64,000 nucleotides of DNA from Pandoraea pulmonicola (GCF_000815105.2 NZ_CP010310.2:5084001-5148000); one strand, 5' to 3'; counted from the first letter of the stretch, positions 17,128-29,598 are shown. Numbers and translations are program-made. Notes: a model not told the origin generated them from the sequence alone.

Positions 17128-17918
17128 TCGGCTGCCGTGATCTGTCGGTGCGCTTCGGGCCGAATGTCGCGCTCGAAAGCGTGAGCGCCACCTTCGCGCC
17201 CGGCGTGCTCAGCGCGGTCGTGGGTCCGAACGGCGGGGGCAAGACCACCCTGCTGCGCTCGCTCGCCGGACTGCAGCAGGCGTCGGCCGGCGCCGTCGTC
17301 AGCGACGGGCCGGTGGCTTATCTGTCGCAGCGCCCCGAAACGGATCATCGCTTCCCGATGTGCGTCGAGGAATACGTGTTGACGGGCACCTGGCGGCGTA
17401 CCGGCGACGCCCGCCGCCTCGGGCGCGAGGAGTTCGCGCGCGCCCACGACGCGCTGACCCGGGTCGGCCTCGCGGACAAGGGCATGCAGGCGCTCGAAGC
17501 CTTGTCCGGCGGGCAATGGCAGCGGGCGCGCTTCGCCCGGCTGATCGTCGAGGACGCACCCATCGTTTTGCTGGATGAACCGCTCACCGGGATCGACGTC
17601 CCCTCGGCGGAACTGTTGCTGGCCTTGCTGGATCAATGGCGCAACGAGGGGCGCACGGTGGTGACCGTGCTCCACGACCTGCCGCTCGTGATGGACCGCT
17701 TCGAATACGTTGCCGTGATTGCCGGCCGGCTGGTGGCCGACGGCGCCCCGGTCGACTGCCTCTATGGCGGTCAGGGCGGTCAGAGCGCGCAGGGGGCCGA
17801 CGGCGGCGGCCATGCCGGCGGGCATGGCGGGCTGTGGGGCGCGGGCGGCTATACGGCGTTCACCGCCGCGCCGGCGATGGCGGAGCGCGCGCCGCGCCCG
17901 TCTGGAGAACGACGGTGA
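17124..17918 (+). CDS. Metal (zinc/manganese-type) ABC transporter ATP-binding protein
   Basis: A 264-residue ATPase with Walker A GPNGGGKTT, signature ALSGGQWQR, Walker B IVLLDEPLTGID and H-loop TVLHDLPLV, typical of ZnuC/MntB-type metal importers. The last 50 residues are unusual: a Gly-rich tail with two spaced His (GGGHAGGHGGLWGAGG), possibly metal-binding. AAGGAG at 17111-17116 serves the ATG at 17124. The stop overlaps the GTG of the permease gene by four bases, so the operon (peptide, ATPase, permease, binding protein) is tightly coupled. Confidence 0.88.
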   Translation: MIGCRDLSVRFGPNVALESVSATFAPGVLSAVVGPNGGGKTTLLRSLAGLQQASAGAVVSDGPVAYLSQRPETDHRFPMCVEEYVLTGTWRRTGDARRLGREEFARAHDALTRVGLADKGMQALEALSGGQWQRARFARLIVEDAPIVLLDEPLTGIDVPSAELLLALLDQWRNEGRTVVTVLHDLPLVMDRFEYVAVIAGRLVADGAPVDCLYGGQGGQSAQGADGGGHAGGHGGLWGAGGYTAFTAAPAMAERAPRPSGERR

Positions 17919-18778
17919 GCGACGTGCTCAATTGGCTTGTCGGCCCGTTCGCGGAATTCGACTTCATGCGCCATGCGCTGGTCGGCAGTCTGGCGCTGTC
18001 GCTGGGCTGCACGCCGGTCGGCGTGTTCCTGCTGCTGCGGCGCATGAGTCTGATGGGCGACTCGCTCTCCCACGCGGTGCTGCCCGGCGCGGCGCTCGGG
18101 TACCTCATCGGCGGCCTGTCGCTGCCGTGGATGGCGGGCGGGGGCATGGTCGCGGGGCTGCTCGTCGCGCTGCTCGCGGGACTGTCGAGCCGCCGCACAC
18201 GGCTGGACGAGGGCGCCTCGTTCGCCGGCTTCTATCTGCTGGCGCTCGCGGGCGGCGTGGTGATCGTCTCCAAGTGGGGCAACAGCGTCGACCTGATGCA
18301 CCTGCTCTTCGGCTCGGTGCTGGCGGTGGACGATCCGTCGCTGCTGCTCGTGGCGGCGATCGCCTCCGTGACGCTGCTCTGGTTCGGATGGCATTATCGC
18401 GGTCTCGTGCTCGATAGCGCCGATCCGGCATTCCTCGGCCAGGGCCGTGGCAGGAGCGTCCTGCGCTACCACCTCGGCTTCACGGTGCTCACGGTGATGA
18501 ACCTCGTCGCGGGCTTCCAGGCGATGGGCACGCTCATGGCCGTGGGGCTGATGATGCTGCCGGCGGCGACGGCGCGCCTGCTCGCCCGCACGCTGCCCGG
18601 CATGCTGCTCGTGGCGTGGCTCGTGGCAAGCGCGGCGAGCGTGATCGGATTGTTGATTTCGTATTACCTGGCCTGTCCTTCGGGGCCGGCCATCGTATTG
18701 ACGGCGGGCATCGCCTATCTGGGCGCGCTGCTTGCTTCGTCGGGCCGGTCGAATACATCCGGCGCCCCGGCGCTTTGA
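17915..18778 (+). CDS. Metal ABC transporter permease (ZnuB/ABC-3 family)
   Basis: A 287-residue inner-membrane protein with about eight hydrophobic segments and ABC-3 family marks: RRMSLMGDSLSHAVLPGAALGYL near residue 42, and GTLMAVGLMMLPAATARLLA in the distal half. The start is GTG at 17915, overlapping the ATPase stop (GTGA); the upstream part of the same frame is a shadow of the ATPase gene. It forms the channel of a zinc or manganese importer with its neighbours. Confidence 0.88.
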   Translation: MSDVLNWLVGPFAEFDFMRHALVGSLALSLGCTPVGVFLLLRRMSLMGDSLSHAVLPGAALGYLIGGLSLPWMAGGGMVAGLLVALLAGLSSRRTRLDEGASFAGFYLLALAGGVVIVSKWGNSVDLMHLLFGSVLAVDDPSLLLVAAIASVTLLWFGWHYRGLVLDSADPAFLGQGRGRSVLRYHLGFTVLTVMNLVAGFQAMGTLMAVGLMMLPAATARLLARTLPGMLLVAWLVASAASVIGLLISYYLACPSGPAIVLTAGIAYLGALLASSGRSNTSGAPAL

Positions 18779-18789
18779 GAGAGGAAAAC

Positions 18790-19716
18790 ATGTTCGGATT
18801 GGGAAAATCGGGCGGCAAATCATGGCTCGCAACGCGCTTCGTCACATGGTTCGCCCTGGCGCTGGCGTTGGCCGCCCCGGCACACGCGCAGGACACGCGG
18901 CTGCCTGTCGGCGTGAGCTTCAGCATCCTGTCCGACATCGTGAAAGTGGTCGGCGGCGACCGGATCGACGTCACCACGCTGGTGGGCCCCGATCAGGACA
19001 CGCACGTCTATGAGCCGACCCCGGCGGACGTCGCGAAGATCTCGGGCACGAAACTGTTCTTCGTAAACGGCCTGGGCTTCGAGGGTTGGCTGCCGCGCCT
19101 CATCAAGTCGAGCCATTACACCGGCACGCTCGTCACCGTGACCAAGGGCCTCAAGCCCCGCACGATGGTCGACGATGGCCGCACGGTGACCGATCCGCAC
19201 ATGTTCCAGGATCCGGAGCGCGTGAAGACGATGGTGGACAACATCGCCGCCGCCCTGTCGCAGGCTGACCCGGCGGGGCGCACCTACTACGCCGAGCGCG
19301 CGAAGAACTACCGCGGCGCGCTCGACGACCTGATTACCTGGGCCAACAAGCAGCTCGCCCCGATCCCGCCCGCACGCCGCGTGGTACTGACCTCGCACGA
19401 CGCGTTCGGCTACCTCGGCCAGCGTTTCGGCATCAAATTCGTGGCCCCGGAAGGCGTGTCGACGGAGAGCGAAGCCAGCGCCAGGGACGTCGCGAATCTG
19501 ATTCGCGTGATCCGCCGCACGGGCATCAAGGCGGTGTTCATGGAGAACATCTCCAATCCGCGCCTGATCCAGCGCATCGCGCACGACGCCAAGGTCACGG
19601 TCGACGGCAAGCTGTACTCCGACGCGCTGTCGCAGAATCCGGAAGCGTCGACCTACCTCCAGTTGTTCCAGCACAACATCCGCGCCATCGCCGCCGCGAT
19701 GAAGGACAACCGCTAG
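18790..19716 (+). CDS. Metal ABC transporter substrate-binding protein (ZnuA/MntC-type, cluster A-I)
   Basis: A 308-residue periplasmic metal-binding protein. The signal peptide ends at about residue 33 (AHA before QD). Three likely metal-ligand histidines are visible: H72 (DQDTHVYEPTP), H137 (TDPHMFQDPE) and H203 (LTSHDAFGYL); the usual fourth acidic ligand is probably the Asp in KLYSDAL. The long His-rich loop of many ZnuA proteins is absent, so zinc and manganese cannot be told apart. GAGAGGAAA precedes the ATG at 18790, 11 bases after the permease stop. Confidence 0.88.
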   Translation: MFGLGKSGGKSWLATRFVTWFALALALAAPAHAQDTRLPVGVSFSILSDIVKVVGGDRIDVTTLVGPDQDTHVYEPTPADVAKISGTKLFFVNGLGFEGWLPRLIKSSHYTGTLVTVTKGLKPRTMVDDGRTVTDPHMFQDPERVKTMVDNIAAALSQADPAGRTYYAERAKNYRGALDDLITWANKQLAPIPPARRVVLTSHDAFGYLGQRFGIKFVAPEGVSTESEASARDVANLIRVIRRTGIKAVFMENISNPRLIQRIAHDAKVTVDGKLYSDALSQNPEASTYLQLFQHNIRAIAAAMKDNR

Positions 19717-19736
19717 GCGCCCCACGCCTACGGACG

Positions 19737-19760
19737 GTGCACGCGGTATAATGCGTGTAC
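19737..19760. promoter_or_regulatory. Dyad around a perfect -10 (TATAAT) upstream of miaB
   Basis: TATAAT at 19747-19752 is embedded between GTGCACGC (19737-19744) and GCGTGTAC (19753-19760), arms that pair at seven of eight positions. No good -35 hexamer lies 16-18 bases upstream. It could be the miaB promoter with an overlapping operator, or the promoter of a short transcript ending at the hairpin that follows. Confidence 0.4.
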
Positions 19761-19792
19761 CACACACCGGCCCCGCAAGGAGGTCCGGACAG

Positions 19793-19811
19793 GCCGGCCA
19801 CGCCGGCTTTT
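19793..19811 (+). terminator. GC-rich hairpin with T-run between metal ABC operon and miaB
   Basis: The stem GCCGGC/GCCGGC (19793-19798 and 19802-19807), loop CAC, is followed by TTTT. It can end the metal-transport operon, whose last stop codon is about 75 bases upstream. Because it lies downstream of the TATAAT at 19747, it could also act as an attenuator or end of a roughly 50-base RNA. Confidence 0.5.
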
Positions 19812-19914
19812 GCGTTTGGGCCGCCGCTTTTGTCTCGCGGCCCCACGAAACTGAACCCCGGAAACATCCAGAACGGACGCCCCCAGGTCAACCACTGCGA
19901 ACGGCGCACACTCA

Positions 19915-21258
<1,344 letters not shown>

Positions 21259-21373
21259 ACGCCCCCCGCAAATATGAACGGACCCGGCGGAACCGGACAG
21301 GCGCGCCGCCTGCCCCGGTCCGCCGCCCGGCGACTCCATCGACAGACCTGAACAGGCATCCGACCGGATCATC

Positions 21374-22432
21374 TTGAAAGCACCCGCCCAAGAATTCACT
21401 GCCCCGCGCGACGACAACCGCCGTCTGGCCAATCTCTGCGGCCCGCTCGACGAAAACCTGCGTCAGATCGAACAGGCGCTCGACGTCTCGATCTCGCGGC
21501 GCGGCCATCGCTTCTCCGTTCGCGGCAAGAGCGCCGTGATCGCCACGCAAGCCCTCGAGAGCTTCTACAACCGCGCCACGGAGCCGCTGTCGGTCGACGA
21601 CATCCAGCTCGGCCTCGTGGAGACCCGGCAAGGACACGCGCCCATCGTGCGCCACGGCGACGACAACCCCTTCGCCACGGGCGAGACGGAAGACGGTTCG
21701 CCCGTGCTGCACACACGCCGCAGCGACCTGCACGGCCGCACGCCGGCGCAGCGCGAGTACCTGAAACAGATCCTCTCGCACGACGTGACCTTCGGCATCG
21801 GCCCGGCCGGTACCGGCAAGACGTACCTGGCCGTGGCATGCGCCGTCGATGCGCTCGAGCGCGACGCGGTCAAGCGCATCGTGCTCACGCGCCCGGCCGT
21901 GGAAGCGGGCGAGCGCCTGGGCTTCCTGCCCGGCGATCTCGCCCAGAAGGTCGATCCGTACCTGCGCCCGCTCTACGATGCGCTCTACGATTTGCTCGGC
22001 TTCGACAAGACGCAGAAGTACTTCGAGAAGCAGATGATCGAAATCGCGCCGCTCGCGTACATGCGCGGGCGCACGCTCAACCACGCGTTCATCATCCTGG
22101 ACGAGGCGCAGAACACCACGCCCGAGCAGATGAAGATGTTCCTCACACGTATCGGCTTCGGCAGCAAGGCGGTCGTCACCGGCGACACGACGCAGGTCGA
22201 TCTGCCGCGCGGCCAGAAGAGCGGTCTGATGGAGGCGCAACTGATCCTGAAGAACGTGCGCGGCATCGCCATGACCCGCTTCACGAGCGTGGACGTGGTG
22301 CGTCACCCGCTGGTCGCGCGCATCGTCGAAGCCTATGACGCACACGCCCAGCACGCCGAGGCCGGCCTGGATCTGCCCGCTTCGACCGGGCAGGAACCGC
22401 GCCCCGCCCGCGCCACGCGAGGCAAGGCATGA
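21374..22432 (+). CDS. ybeZ: PhoH family ATPase (YbeZ)
   Basis: A 352-residue protein with a N-terminal small domain and a PhoH P-loop domain: Walker [12 protein letters not shown] around residues 138-148, then [14 protein letters not shown] and the Walker [11 protein letters not shown]. YbeZ acts with the RNase YbeY in 16S rRNA maturation and ribosome quality control. The start is TTG at 21374; the next in-frame Met lies deep in the ATPase domain, so a non-ATG start is needed. Its stop overlaps the ybeY start (ATGA). Confidence 0.93.
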   Translation: MKAPAQEFTAPRDDNRRLANLCGPLDENLRQIEQALDVSISRRGHRFSVRGKSAVIATQALESFYNRATEPLSVDDIQLGLVETRQGHAPIVRHGDDNPFATGETEDGSPVLHTRRSDLHGRTPAQREYLKQILSHDVTFGIGPAGTGKTYLAVACAVDALERDAVKRIVLTRPAVEAGERLGFLPGDLAQKVDPYLRPLYDALYDLLGFDKTQKYFEKQMIEIAPLAYMRGRTLNHAFIILDEAQNTTPEQMKMFLTRIGFGSKAVVTGDTTQVDLPRGQKSGLMEAQLILKNVRGIAMTRFTSVDVVRHPLVARIVEAYDAHAQHAEAGLDLPASTGQEPRPARATRGKA

Positions 22433-22992
22433 CAGCGCAAACGCCGCGCCATGCGCTCACCCTGACGAGCCAGTTCGTGGCCGGTGCGGCGTTTGCCGCG
22501 CACAAGGCGCTGCTCACGCGCGCACGGTTGCGCCGCTGGGTGCAGGCCGCGCTGCTCGCCGACGCGGAGCTCACGCTGCGCTTCGTCGACGCGGACGAGG
22601 GTCAGGAACTCAATCGCGGCTATCGCGGCAAGGACTACGCCACGAACGTGCTCACGTTCGCGTACGCGCAGGACGAGAGCGACCCGGTCAGCGGCGACAT
22701 CGTGCTGTGCTGCCCCGTGGTGGAGCGCGAGGCGAACGAACAGGGCATCACGCTCGAAGCGCACTACGCCCATCTGATCGTGCACGGCGTGCTCCACGCG
22801 CAAGGCTACGACCACGAGGACGACGACGAGGCGCAGGAGATGGAAGGGCTCGAGACGGAGATTCTCGCCGGCCTCGGCTACGCCGATCCTTATGCGTCGG
22901 AGAAGTCCGCCGCGGCCGGATCGGCGCGGACCGCTCCCGCGAAAGCCAGCAAACCGAAAGCGAAAGCGCCCGCCAAAGTGCGCAGCGCCTGA
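22429..22992 (+). CDS. ybeY: Endoribonuclease YbeY (rRNA maturation factor)
   Basis: A 187-residue zinc-dependent RNase required for 16S rRNA 3'-end maturation. The catalytic H-x3-H-x5-H is present as H119, H123 and H129 ([11 protein letters not shown]). The last 30 residues form a Lys/Ala/Pro-rich basic tail ([17 protein letters not shown]) beyond the usual family end near 155 residues, perhaps aiding RNA or ribosome binding. It overlaps the phoH gene by four bases. Confidence 0.95.
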   Translation: MTAQTPRHALTLTSQFVAGAAFAAHKALLTRARLRRWVQAALLADAELTLRFVDADEGQELNRGYRGKDYATNVLTFAYAQDESDPVSGDIVLCCPVVEREANEQGITLEAHYAHLIVHGVLHAQGYDHEDDDEAQEMEGLETEILAGLGYADPYASEKSAAAGSARTAPAKASKPKAKAPAKVRSA

Positions 22993-23012
22993 GCCGAGAC
23001 CACCACGATCGC

Positions 23013-23711
23013 ATGGACCGCATCCCAGACCGCCCGACGGCCCCCGAAACCGCACCGGCCAGCATGTCCTGGGGGCCGGGATGCACGCAATATCCGCCCG
23101 ACATCGGCCTCGGCCGTCATCTGACGCCGGAAGAACTCGCGTCGTCGCTCGACGCCGCCCTCACCGGCTGGGACGGCCGACGCGATCTGTGGATCTTCGC
23201 TTACGGCTCGCTCATCTGGAATCCCGGGCTGCCCATCGAGGAAAGTCTGCATGGCCGTGTCTACGGCTATCACCGCGGTCTGTACCTGTGGTCGCGCGTC
23301 AATCGCGGTACGCCGGAACGACCAGGGCTCGTGCTCGCGCTCGATCGCGGCGGCTCATGCGCCGGCGTGGCCATGCGGCTCTCGGCCGTGAAAGCGCGCG
23401 AGCAGCTGGAAACACTCTGGTATCGCGAGATGGCGATGGGGTCGTACCGTCCCGCGTGGCTGAATTGCGCCCTCGTCGACGGGCGCGCCGTGCCGGCGCT
23501 GGCGTTCGTGATGCGACGCGACGTGAAGAGCTACGCCGGCCGGCTGCCCGACGACATCATCCGCAAGGTGTTCGAACAGGCGCAGGGGCGTTACGGCACA
23601 ACGCACGATTACGTTGCCCGCACGGTGAAGGCCTTGCGCGAAGCGGGCATGCCCGATCCGGCGCTCGAAGCCGTGCTGCACCGATGCGGTGCGCGCCGAA
23701 ATACGCCGTAA
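23013..23711 (+). CDS. chaC: Glutathione-specific gamma-glutamylcyclotransferase (ChaC family)
   Basis: A 232-residue protein with the substrate-binding YGSLIW motif (IFAYGSLIWNPGLPIEE) and the conserved acidic residue in LETLWYREM. Enzymes of this family cleave glutathione to Cys-Gly and 5-oxoproline. The ATG at 23013 gives a Pro-rich head of about 20 residues; M18 (23064) is an alternative start. It sits 20 bases after ybeY and splits the otherwise conserved ybeZ-ybeY-ybeX-lnt block, so an accessory role in redox or envelope stress is possible but unproven. Confidence 0.88.
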   Translation: MDRIPDRPTAPETAPASMSWGPGCTQYPPDIGLGRHLTPEELASSLDAALTGWDGRRDLWIFAYGSLIWNPGLPIEESLHGRVYGYHRGLYLWSRVNRGTPERPGLVLALDRGGSCAGVAMRLSAVKAREQLETLWYREMAMGSYRPAWLNCALVDGRAVPALAFVMRRDVKSYAGRLPDDIIRKVFEQAQGRYGTTHDYVARTVKALREAGMPDPALEAVLHRCGARRNTP

Positions 23712-23840
23712 TCAACGCATCGCCGCCGCCGGCCGGTACACCACGCCCATGCGACCGGCTGTCGCGGCGGCGCCGCACATTTGTTGTATCCTTGAGCTTC
23801 CTGTAACAGCTCGGCGTCCGCCCAACTTGGACGCGCCGTC

Positions 23841-24716
23841 ATGAACGACCCTTATCCCAGTCGACCCGGTCCAAAGAAAACCGACAAACCCCGCTCTCTG
23901 CTCGAACGCCTCACCGATCTGATTTCCCCGGAACCGGAGTCGCGTGCAGAGTTGCTCGAAATTCTGCAAGACGCTCACGCCCGCAACCTGATGGACGCCG
24001 ATTCCCTGGCGATGATCGAGGGCGTATTCCAGGTGGCCGATCTGTGCGCCCGCGACATCATGGTGCCGCGCGCGCAAATGGACGCCATCAACATCGAACA
24101 GACCCCCGAGGAATTCGTCCCGTTCGTGCTGGAGCAGGCGCACTCGCGCTATCCGGTCTACGAAGGCAATCGCGACAACATCATCGGCATTCTGCTCGCG
24201 AAGGATCTGCTGCGTTACTACGCCAACCACGACTTCGACGTGCGCGACATGCTGCGCCCGGCCGTGTTCATTCCGGAATCGAAGCGTCTGAACGTGCTGC
24301 TGCACGACTTCCGCGTGAACCGTAATCACATCGCCATCGTCGTGGACGAATATGGTGGTGTGGCCGGTCTCATCACCATCGAGGACGTGCTCGAACAAAT
24401 CGTCGGCGACATCGAGGACGAGTACGATTTCGACGAGGAAGAAGACAACATCATCGCCGCGCCGGACGGCACGTACCGCATCCGCGCACTGACCGAGATC
24501 GAGCAGTTCAACGAAGCGTTCGGCACGCAGTTCGTCGACGCCGAGAACGACACGATCGGCGGTATGATCACGCACCAGTTCGGTCGTGTGCCCCGTCGTG
24601 GCGAACGCCTGCGCATCGGCAATCTCGTGTTCGAAGTGCTGCGCGCCGACGGCCGCCAGATCCACATGCTGCTCCTGCGGCGCGTGGAGCCGGCACCGGC
24701 CGTTCAACCCGAGTAA
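23841..24716 (+). CDS. ybeX: CorC/HlyC family CBS-domain protein (YbeX)
   Basis: A 291-residue cytoplasmic protein without membrane helices. A short head leads to tandem CBS domains (RDIMVPRAQMDAI at about 72, then VVDEYGGVAGLITIEDVLEQIVGDIEDEYD) and ends in a CorC_HlyC transporter-associated domain. It is linked to Mg/Co efflux and to ribosome assembly in E. coli. It belongs to the ybeZYX-lnt block, here preceded by chaC and a 129-base gap that may hold its own promoter. The next gene starts 14 bases later. Confidence 0.93.
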   Translation: MNDPYPSRPGPKKTDKPRSLLERLTDLISPEPESRAELLEILQDAHARNLMDADSLAMIEGVFQVADLCARDIMVPRAQMDAINIEQTPEEFVPFVLEQAHSRYPVYEGNRDNIIGILLAKDLLRYYANHDFDVRDMLRPAVFIPESKRLNVLLHDFRVNRNHIAIVVDEYGGVAGLITIEDVLEQIVGDIEDEYDFDEEEDNIIAAPDGTYRIRALTEIEQFNEAFGTQFVDAENDTIGGMITHQFGRVPRRGERLRIGNLVFEVLRADGRQIHMLLLRRVEPAPAVQPE

Positions 24717-24730
24717 TCCACCATCGATCC

Positions 24731-26287
24731 ATGCAGGAAATGACCGTCCACGCGCCCGAGCGGCGCTCGTGGCCGGCCTGGCGCGCCCGTGTGCTCGCCG
24801 GTCTGGCCGGTGTCGCCCAAACGTTGGCGTTCGCGCCGCGCGACGTGTGGTGGCTGCAACTGCTGGCCGCCGCCGCGCTGTTCGCGCTCGTCGAGCGCAC
24901 CGCCTCGCGTCGCGACGCCCTCTGGCTCGGCGGCAGCTTCGGCGTGGCGTCGTTCGTGTCGGGCATCTGGTGGCTCTACATCAGCATGCACACCTACGGC
25001 GGCATGCCCGGCGCGATGGCCGGCGCGGCGGTCGTCCTGTTCTCGACCTATCTCGCGATCTACCCCGCGCTCGCCGCATTCGTCACCCGCTGGGTGGGCG
25101 CGGCCGGCGCGTGGCGCCCGTTCGCGTTCGCCGGCGCCTGGACGCTCGCCGAATGGCTGCGCGGCACCGTCTTCACCGGCTTCCCGTGGCTCTCGCCCGG
25201 CTACGCCCATGTCGACGGCCCACTGGCCGGCTTCGCACCGCTCGTGGGCGTCTATGGCATCGGCGGGCTCGCCGCGCTCGCGGCGGCATGGCTCGCACGC
25301 GGCGTACGGCCCGTGAACGCCGCTGCGCGACCGGCCAGGCGTCTTGCGGCCGTGCTTGGCGTGCTGGCGTTGCTGGGCGTCGGTGCCGGACTCGCGCGGC
25401 ACGCGTGGACGAGCCCCTCGGGCAAGCCGCTGACGGTACGCCTGCTGCAGGGCAACGTCGCGCAGGACATGAAATTCGAGCGCGCGGGCATCGAGCACGC
25501 CCTGGCGATGTACCGCGACATGATCGTCGCCGCGCCCGCCGACCTGATCATCACGCCGGAGACGGCGTTCCCCGTACTGCTGCAGGGCATCCCGCCCGAA
25601 GTGGCGGAGCCGGTGCGCGAGTTCGCCGACCGCACGGGCTCGCACGTCGTGCTGGGGGCCGTGGGCGCCACGCTCACCGACCGCGGCCCGACCGACCTGA
25701 CCAACAGCCTGTTCGGCGTGACGCCGCGCGACCCGACGCTCTATCGGTACGACAAGCATCATCTCGTGCCCTTCGGCGAGTTCATCCCGTGGGGCTTTCG
25801 CTGGTTCGTCGACATGATGCACATCCCGCTGGGCGACTTCCAGCGCGGCACCGCCACCCCGGCCGGCTTCCCCGTGCGGGATCAGCGCGTGGCGCTCGAC
25901 ATCTGCTACGAAGACTTGTTCGGCGAAGAGATCGCGCGCTCGCTGCGCGGCACGCCGGAGCCCGCCACCGTGCTCGCCAACGCGACGAACCTCGCCTGGT
26001 TCGGCGACACCATCGCGCTCGATCAGCATCTGCAGATCGCCCGGATGCGCACGCTCGAGACGGGCCTCCCGATGCTGCGCGCGACCAACACGGGCGCGAC
26101 CGCCATCATCGACGCCCAGGGGCGGGTCCAGGGTCGCCTGCCGGCGATGACGACCGGTGCCCTCACCGGCAGCGTGCAGCCGTACACCGGCCTCACGCCG
26201 TATGTGCGCTTCGGCAATGTACCGGCACTGGTGCTCGCCCTCGTCGCGCTGGGCCTCGGGCTGGCGATGACGTGGCGCCGGCGCTGA
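24731..26287 (+). CDS. lnt: Apolipoprotein N-acyltransferase
   Basis: A 518-residue inner-membrane enzyme that adds the third acyl chain to the N-terminal cysteine of lipoproteins, after Lgt and LspA. About six to seven N-terminal hydrophobic segments are followed by a periplasmic carbon-nitrogen hydrolase domain. The catalytic triad is visible: E277 (TPETAFP), K342 (YDKHHLVPFGE) and C392 (DICYEDLFG). A C-terminal helix ends the protein. It would mature BamE and LptE encoded later in this window. Confidence 0.96.
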   Translation: MQEMTVHAPERRSWPAWRARVLAGLAGVAQTLAFAPRDVWWLQLLAAAALFALVERTASRRDALWLGGSFGVASFVSGIWWLYISMHTYGGMPGAMAGAAVVLFSTYLAIYPALAAFVTRWVGAAGAWRPFAFAGAWTLAEWLRGTVFTGFPWLSPGYAHVDGPLAGFAPLVGVYGIGGLAALAAAWLARGVRPVNAAARPARRLAAVLGVLALLGVGAGLARHAWTSPSGKPLTVRLLQGNVAQDMKFERAGIEHALAMYRDMIVAAPADLIITPETAFPVLLQGIPPEVAEPVREFADRTGSHVVLGAVGATLTDRGPTDLTNSLFGVTPRDPTLYRYDKHHLVPFGEFIPWGFRWFVDMMHIPLGDFQRGTATPAGFPVRDQRVALDICYEDLFGEEIARSLRGTPEPATVLANATNLAWFGDTIALDQHLQIARMRTLETGLPMLRATNTGATAIIDAQGRVQGRLPAMTTGALTGSVQPYTGLTPYVRFGNVPALVLALVALGLGLAMTWRRR

Positions 26288-26482
26288 CGCGGCGTCAGTG
26301 GATGCGAAAATCCCCGGTTGCCGCGGCCACCGGGCGGCGTTGTCCCTCATTCGGGGGCAACGCCCCATTCGGGTCGAATTCCCGCTAAAATTCAATGTTT
26401 TAGTCTTCTGGCCGCGCTCGCGGCCGGGCCAGCAGACTGCGCAAAATCCGCATTTTCCCCTGTTCGTCCGCGCGAATTCATC

Positions 26483-27417
<935 letters not shown>

Positions 27418-27421
<4 letters not shown>

Positions 27422-29598
27422 TGAGCACCGCACAACGCACCCTGCTGGTCGAACTGCTGACCGAAGAATTGCCGCCGAAGGCGCTGGCGCGTCTGGGTGA
27501 CGCGTTTGCCGACGGCATTGCCAACGGCCTGCGCACGCGCGGGCTCGTCACTGGCGAGAGCGTCGTGACGCCCTACGCCACGCCGCGCCGCCTCGCCGTG
27601 ACGATCTCCAACGTGCCCGAGCGCGCGCCGGACGCCACCATCCGCGCGAAGGTGCTGCCCGTGTCCGTCGCCCTGGACGCCGACGGCAACCCCACGCCGC
27701 CGCTCGCGAAGAAGCTGGCCGCCATGGGCTTCGCCGACCTGCCGCTCGCCAGCCTGGAGCGCGCCATGGACGGCAAGGCCGAAGCGTTTTTCCACACTTA
27801 CACCGCGGCAGGCGCCCAGTTGGCCGACGCGCTGCAGGCCGCCCTCGACGACACGCTCGGCAAGCTGCCGATCCCGAAGGTGATGAGCTACCAGCGCCCG
27901 GACGGCGAGACGGTGCAGTTCGTACGCCCGGTGCACGGTCTCGTCGCCCTGCACGGCGAGACGGTCGTGCCGATTACGGCCATCGGTCTCGCGGCAGGCA
28001 ACAGGACGCAGGGGCACCGTTTCCTGTCCAAGGGTGAAGTGGTCATTACCAATGCCGACACCTATGCGGCCCCCCTCGAGGTCGAAGGCAAGGTGATCGC
28101 AAGCTTCACGGGCCGTCGCGACGAGATTCGCAAACAACTGCTCGCCACGGCCGGGCGCGACCACGTGGTCATGCCCGACGCGCTGCTCGACGAAGTCACC
28201 GCACTCGTCGAATGGCCCGCGATCTACGCCTGCCACTTCGAGAAGGAATTCCTTGCCGTGCCGCAGGAATGTCTGATTCTCACGATGCAGACGAACCAGA
28301 AGTATTTCGCGCTCACCGACAAACCGCTCGCCGAGGGCGGCCGTCTGACGAACCGCTTCCTGATCGTCTCGAACATCGCCACCGCGCATCCCGAGCAGAT
28401 CGTCACCGGCAACGAGCGCGTGGTGCGCCCGCGTCTGGCCGATGCGAAATTCTTCTTCGAGCAGGACAAGAAGAAGCGGCTCGCCGAGCGTGTGCCGCAA
28501 CTGGCCAACGTCGTGTATCACAACAAGCTCGGCTCGCAGCTCGAGCGCACCGAGCGCCTGGTGAAGCTCGCCGGCGCGATTGCGCAGATGATCGGCGGCG
28601 ACGCCACGCTCGCATCGCTCGGCGACGAGACGGCGCAAGCGGACGATCGCGACCTCAAGCTGACCGAGCTCGCCGCGCGCGGCGCACTGCTTGCGAAGGC
28701 CGATCTGCTGACCGACATGGTGGGCGAATTCCCGGAGCTGCAAGGCACGATGGGTACGTATTACGCCCGCCACGACAACGAGCCGTCGGCCGTCGCACTC
28801 GCCTGCTCGGCCCACTACCAGCCGCGCTTCGCCGGCGACGCATTGCCTGCCGGCTACACCGGCACCGTGGTGGCGTTGGCCGACAAGCTCGAGACGCTCG
28901 TGGGCATCTGGGGCATCGGTCTGCAACCGACCGGCGAAAAGGATCCATTCGCGCTGCGTCGCCATGCGCTGGGTATCGTGCGCATGCTGGTCGAAAAGCG
29001 TCTGCCGCTCATGCTCAGGGATCTGCTGAACGCGGCCTACGCACAGTTCTCGTCCGGCGTGGCCGGCGCCGGCTATCTGGACGAAGTCGAGGCCTTCGTG
29101 CTCGACCGCCTGCGCGGTTATCTGCGCGAGCGCGGCTACGCGGCCAACGATATCGAGGCCGTCCTCGCCCATCCGCACGCGATGGCCACGAGCCTGGGCG
29201 ACCTGCTCGACCGTCTGGATGCCGTGCGCGCCTTCTCGGCGCTGCCGCAGGCCGAAGCACTGGCCGCGGCCAACAAGCGCATCGGCAACATCCTGAAGAA
29301 GACGGCGCCGCCGCCCGAGGGCAAGGTCGACGAATCGTTGCTCGAGGAGCCGGCCGAAAAGGCGCTCAACGCCGCACTCGAGAAGGTCACGCCGGAGGTG
29401 ACGCGCTACTCCGGCGAGCGCCAATACACGCAGGCGCTGTCGGTGCTGGCCGAGTTGCGCGACGCCGTCGATGCGTTCTTCAACGACGTGATGGTGATGG
29501 CCGAGAGCGAGAAGCTTCGCAACAACCGCCTCGCGCTGCTCTGGAATCTGCACGTGCAGATGAATCAGGTGGCCGATCTCTCGAAGCTCGCCGCTTAA
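27418..29598 (+). CDS. glyS: Glycyl-tRNA synthetase beta subunit
   Basis: A 726-residue beta subunit with the usual N-terminal [15 protein letters not shown] motif, the HD-like central region and the C-terminal anticodon-binding DALR-type domain. It binds tRNA-Gly and completes the synthetase with GlyQ. Two in-frame ATGs, at 27418 and 27421, both overlap the glyQ stop; either could be used. Confidence 0.98.

Noticed and set aside
23712..24707. 331-residue minus frame opposite corC
   Set aside because: Shadow frame; plus strand shows clear CBS and CorC domains.
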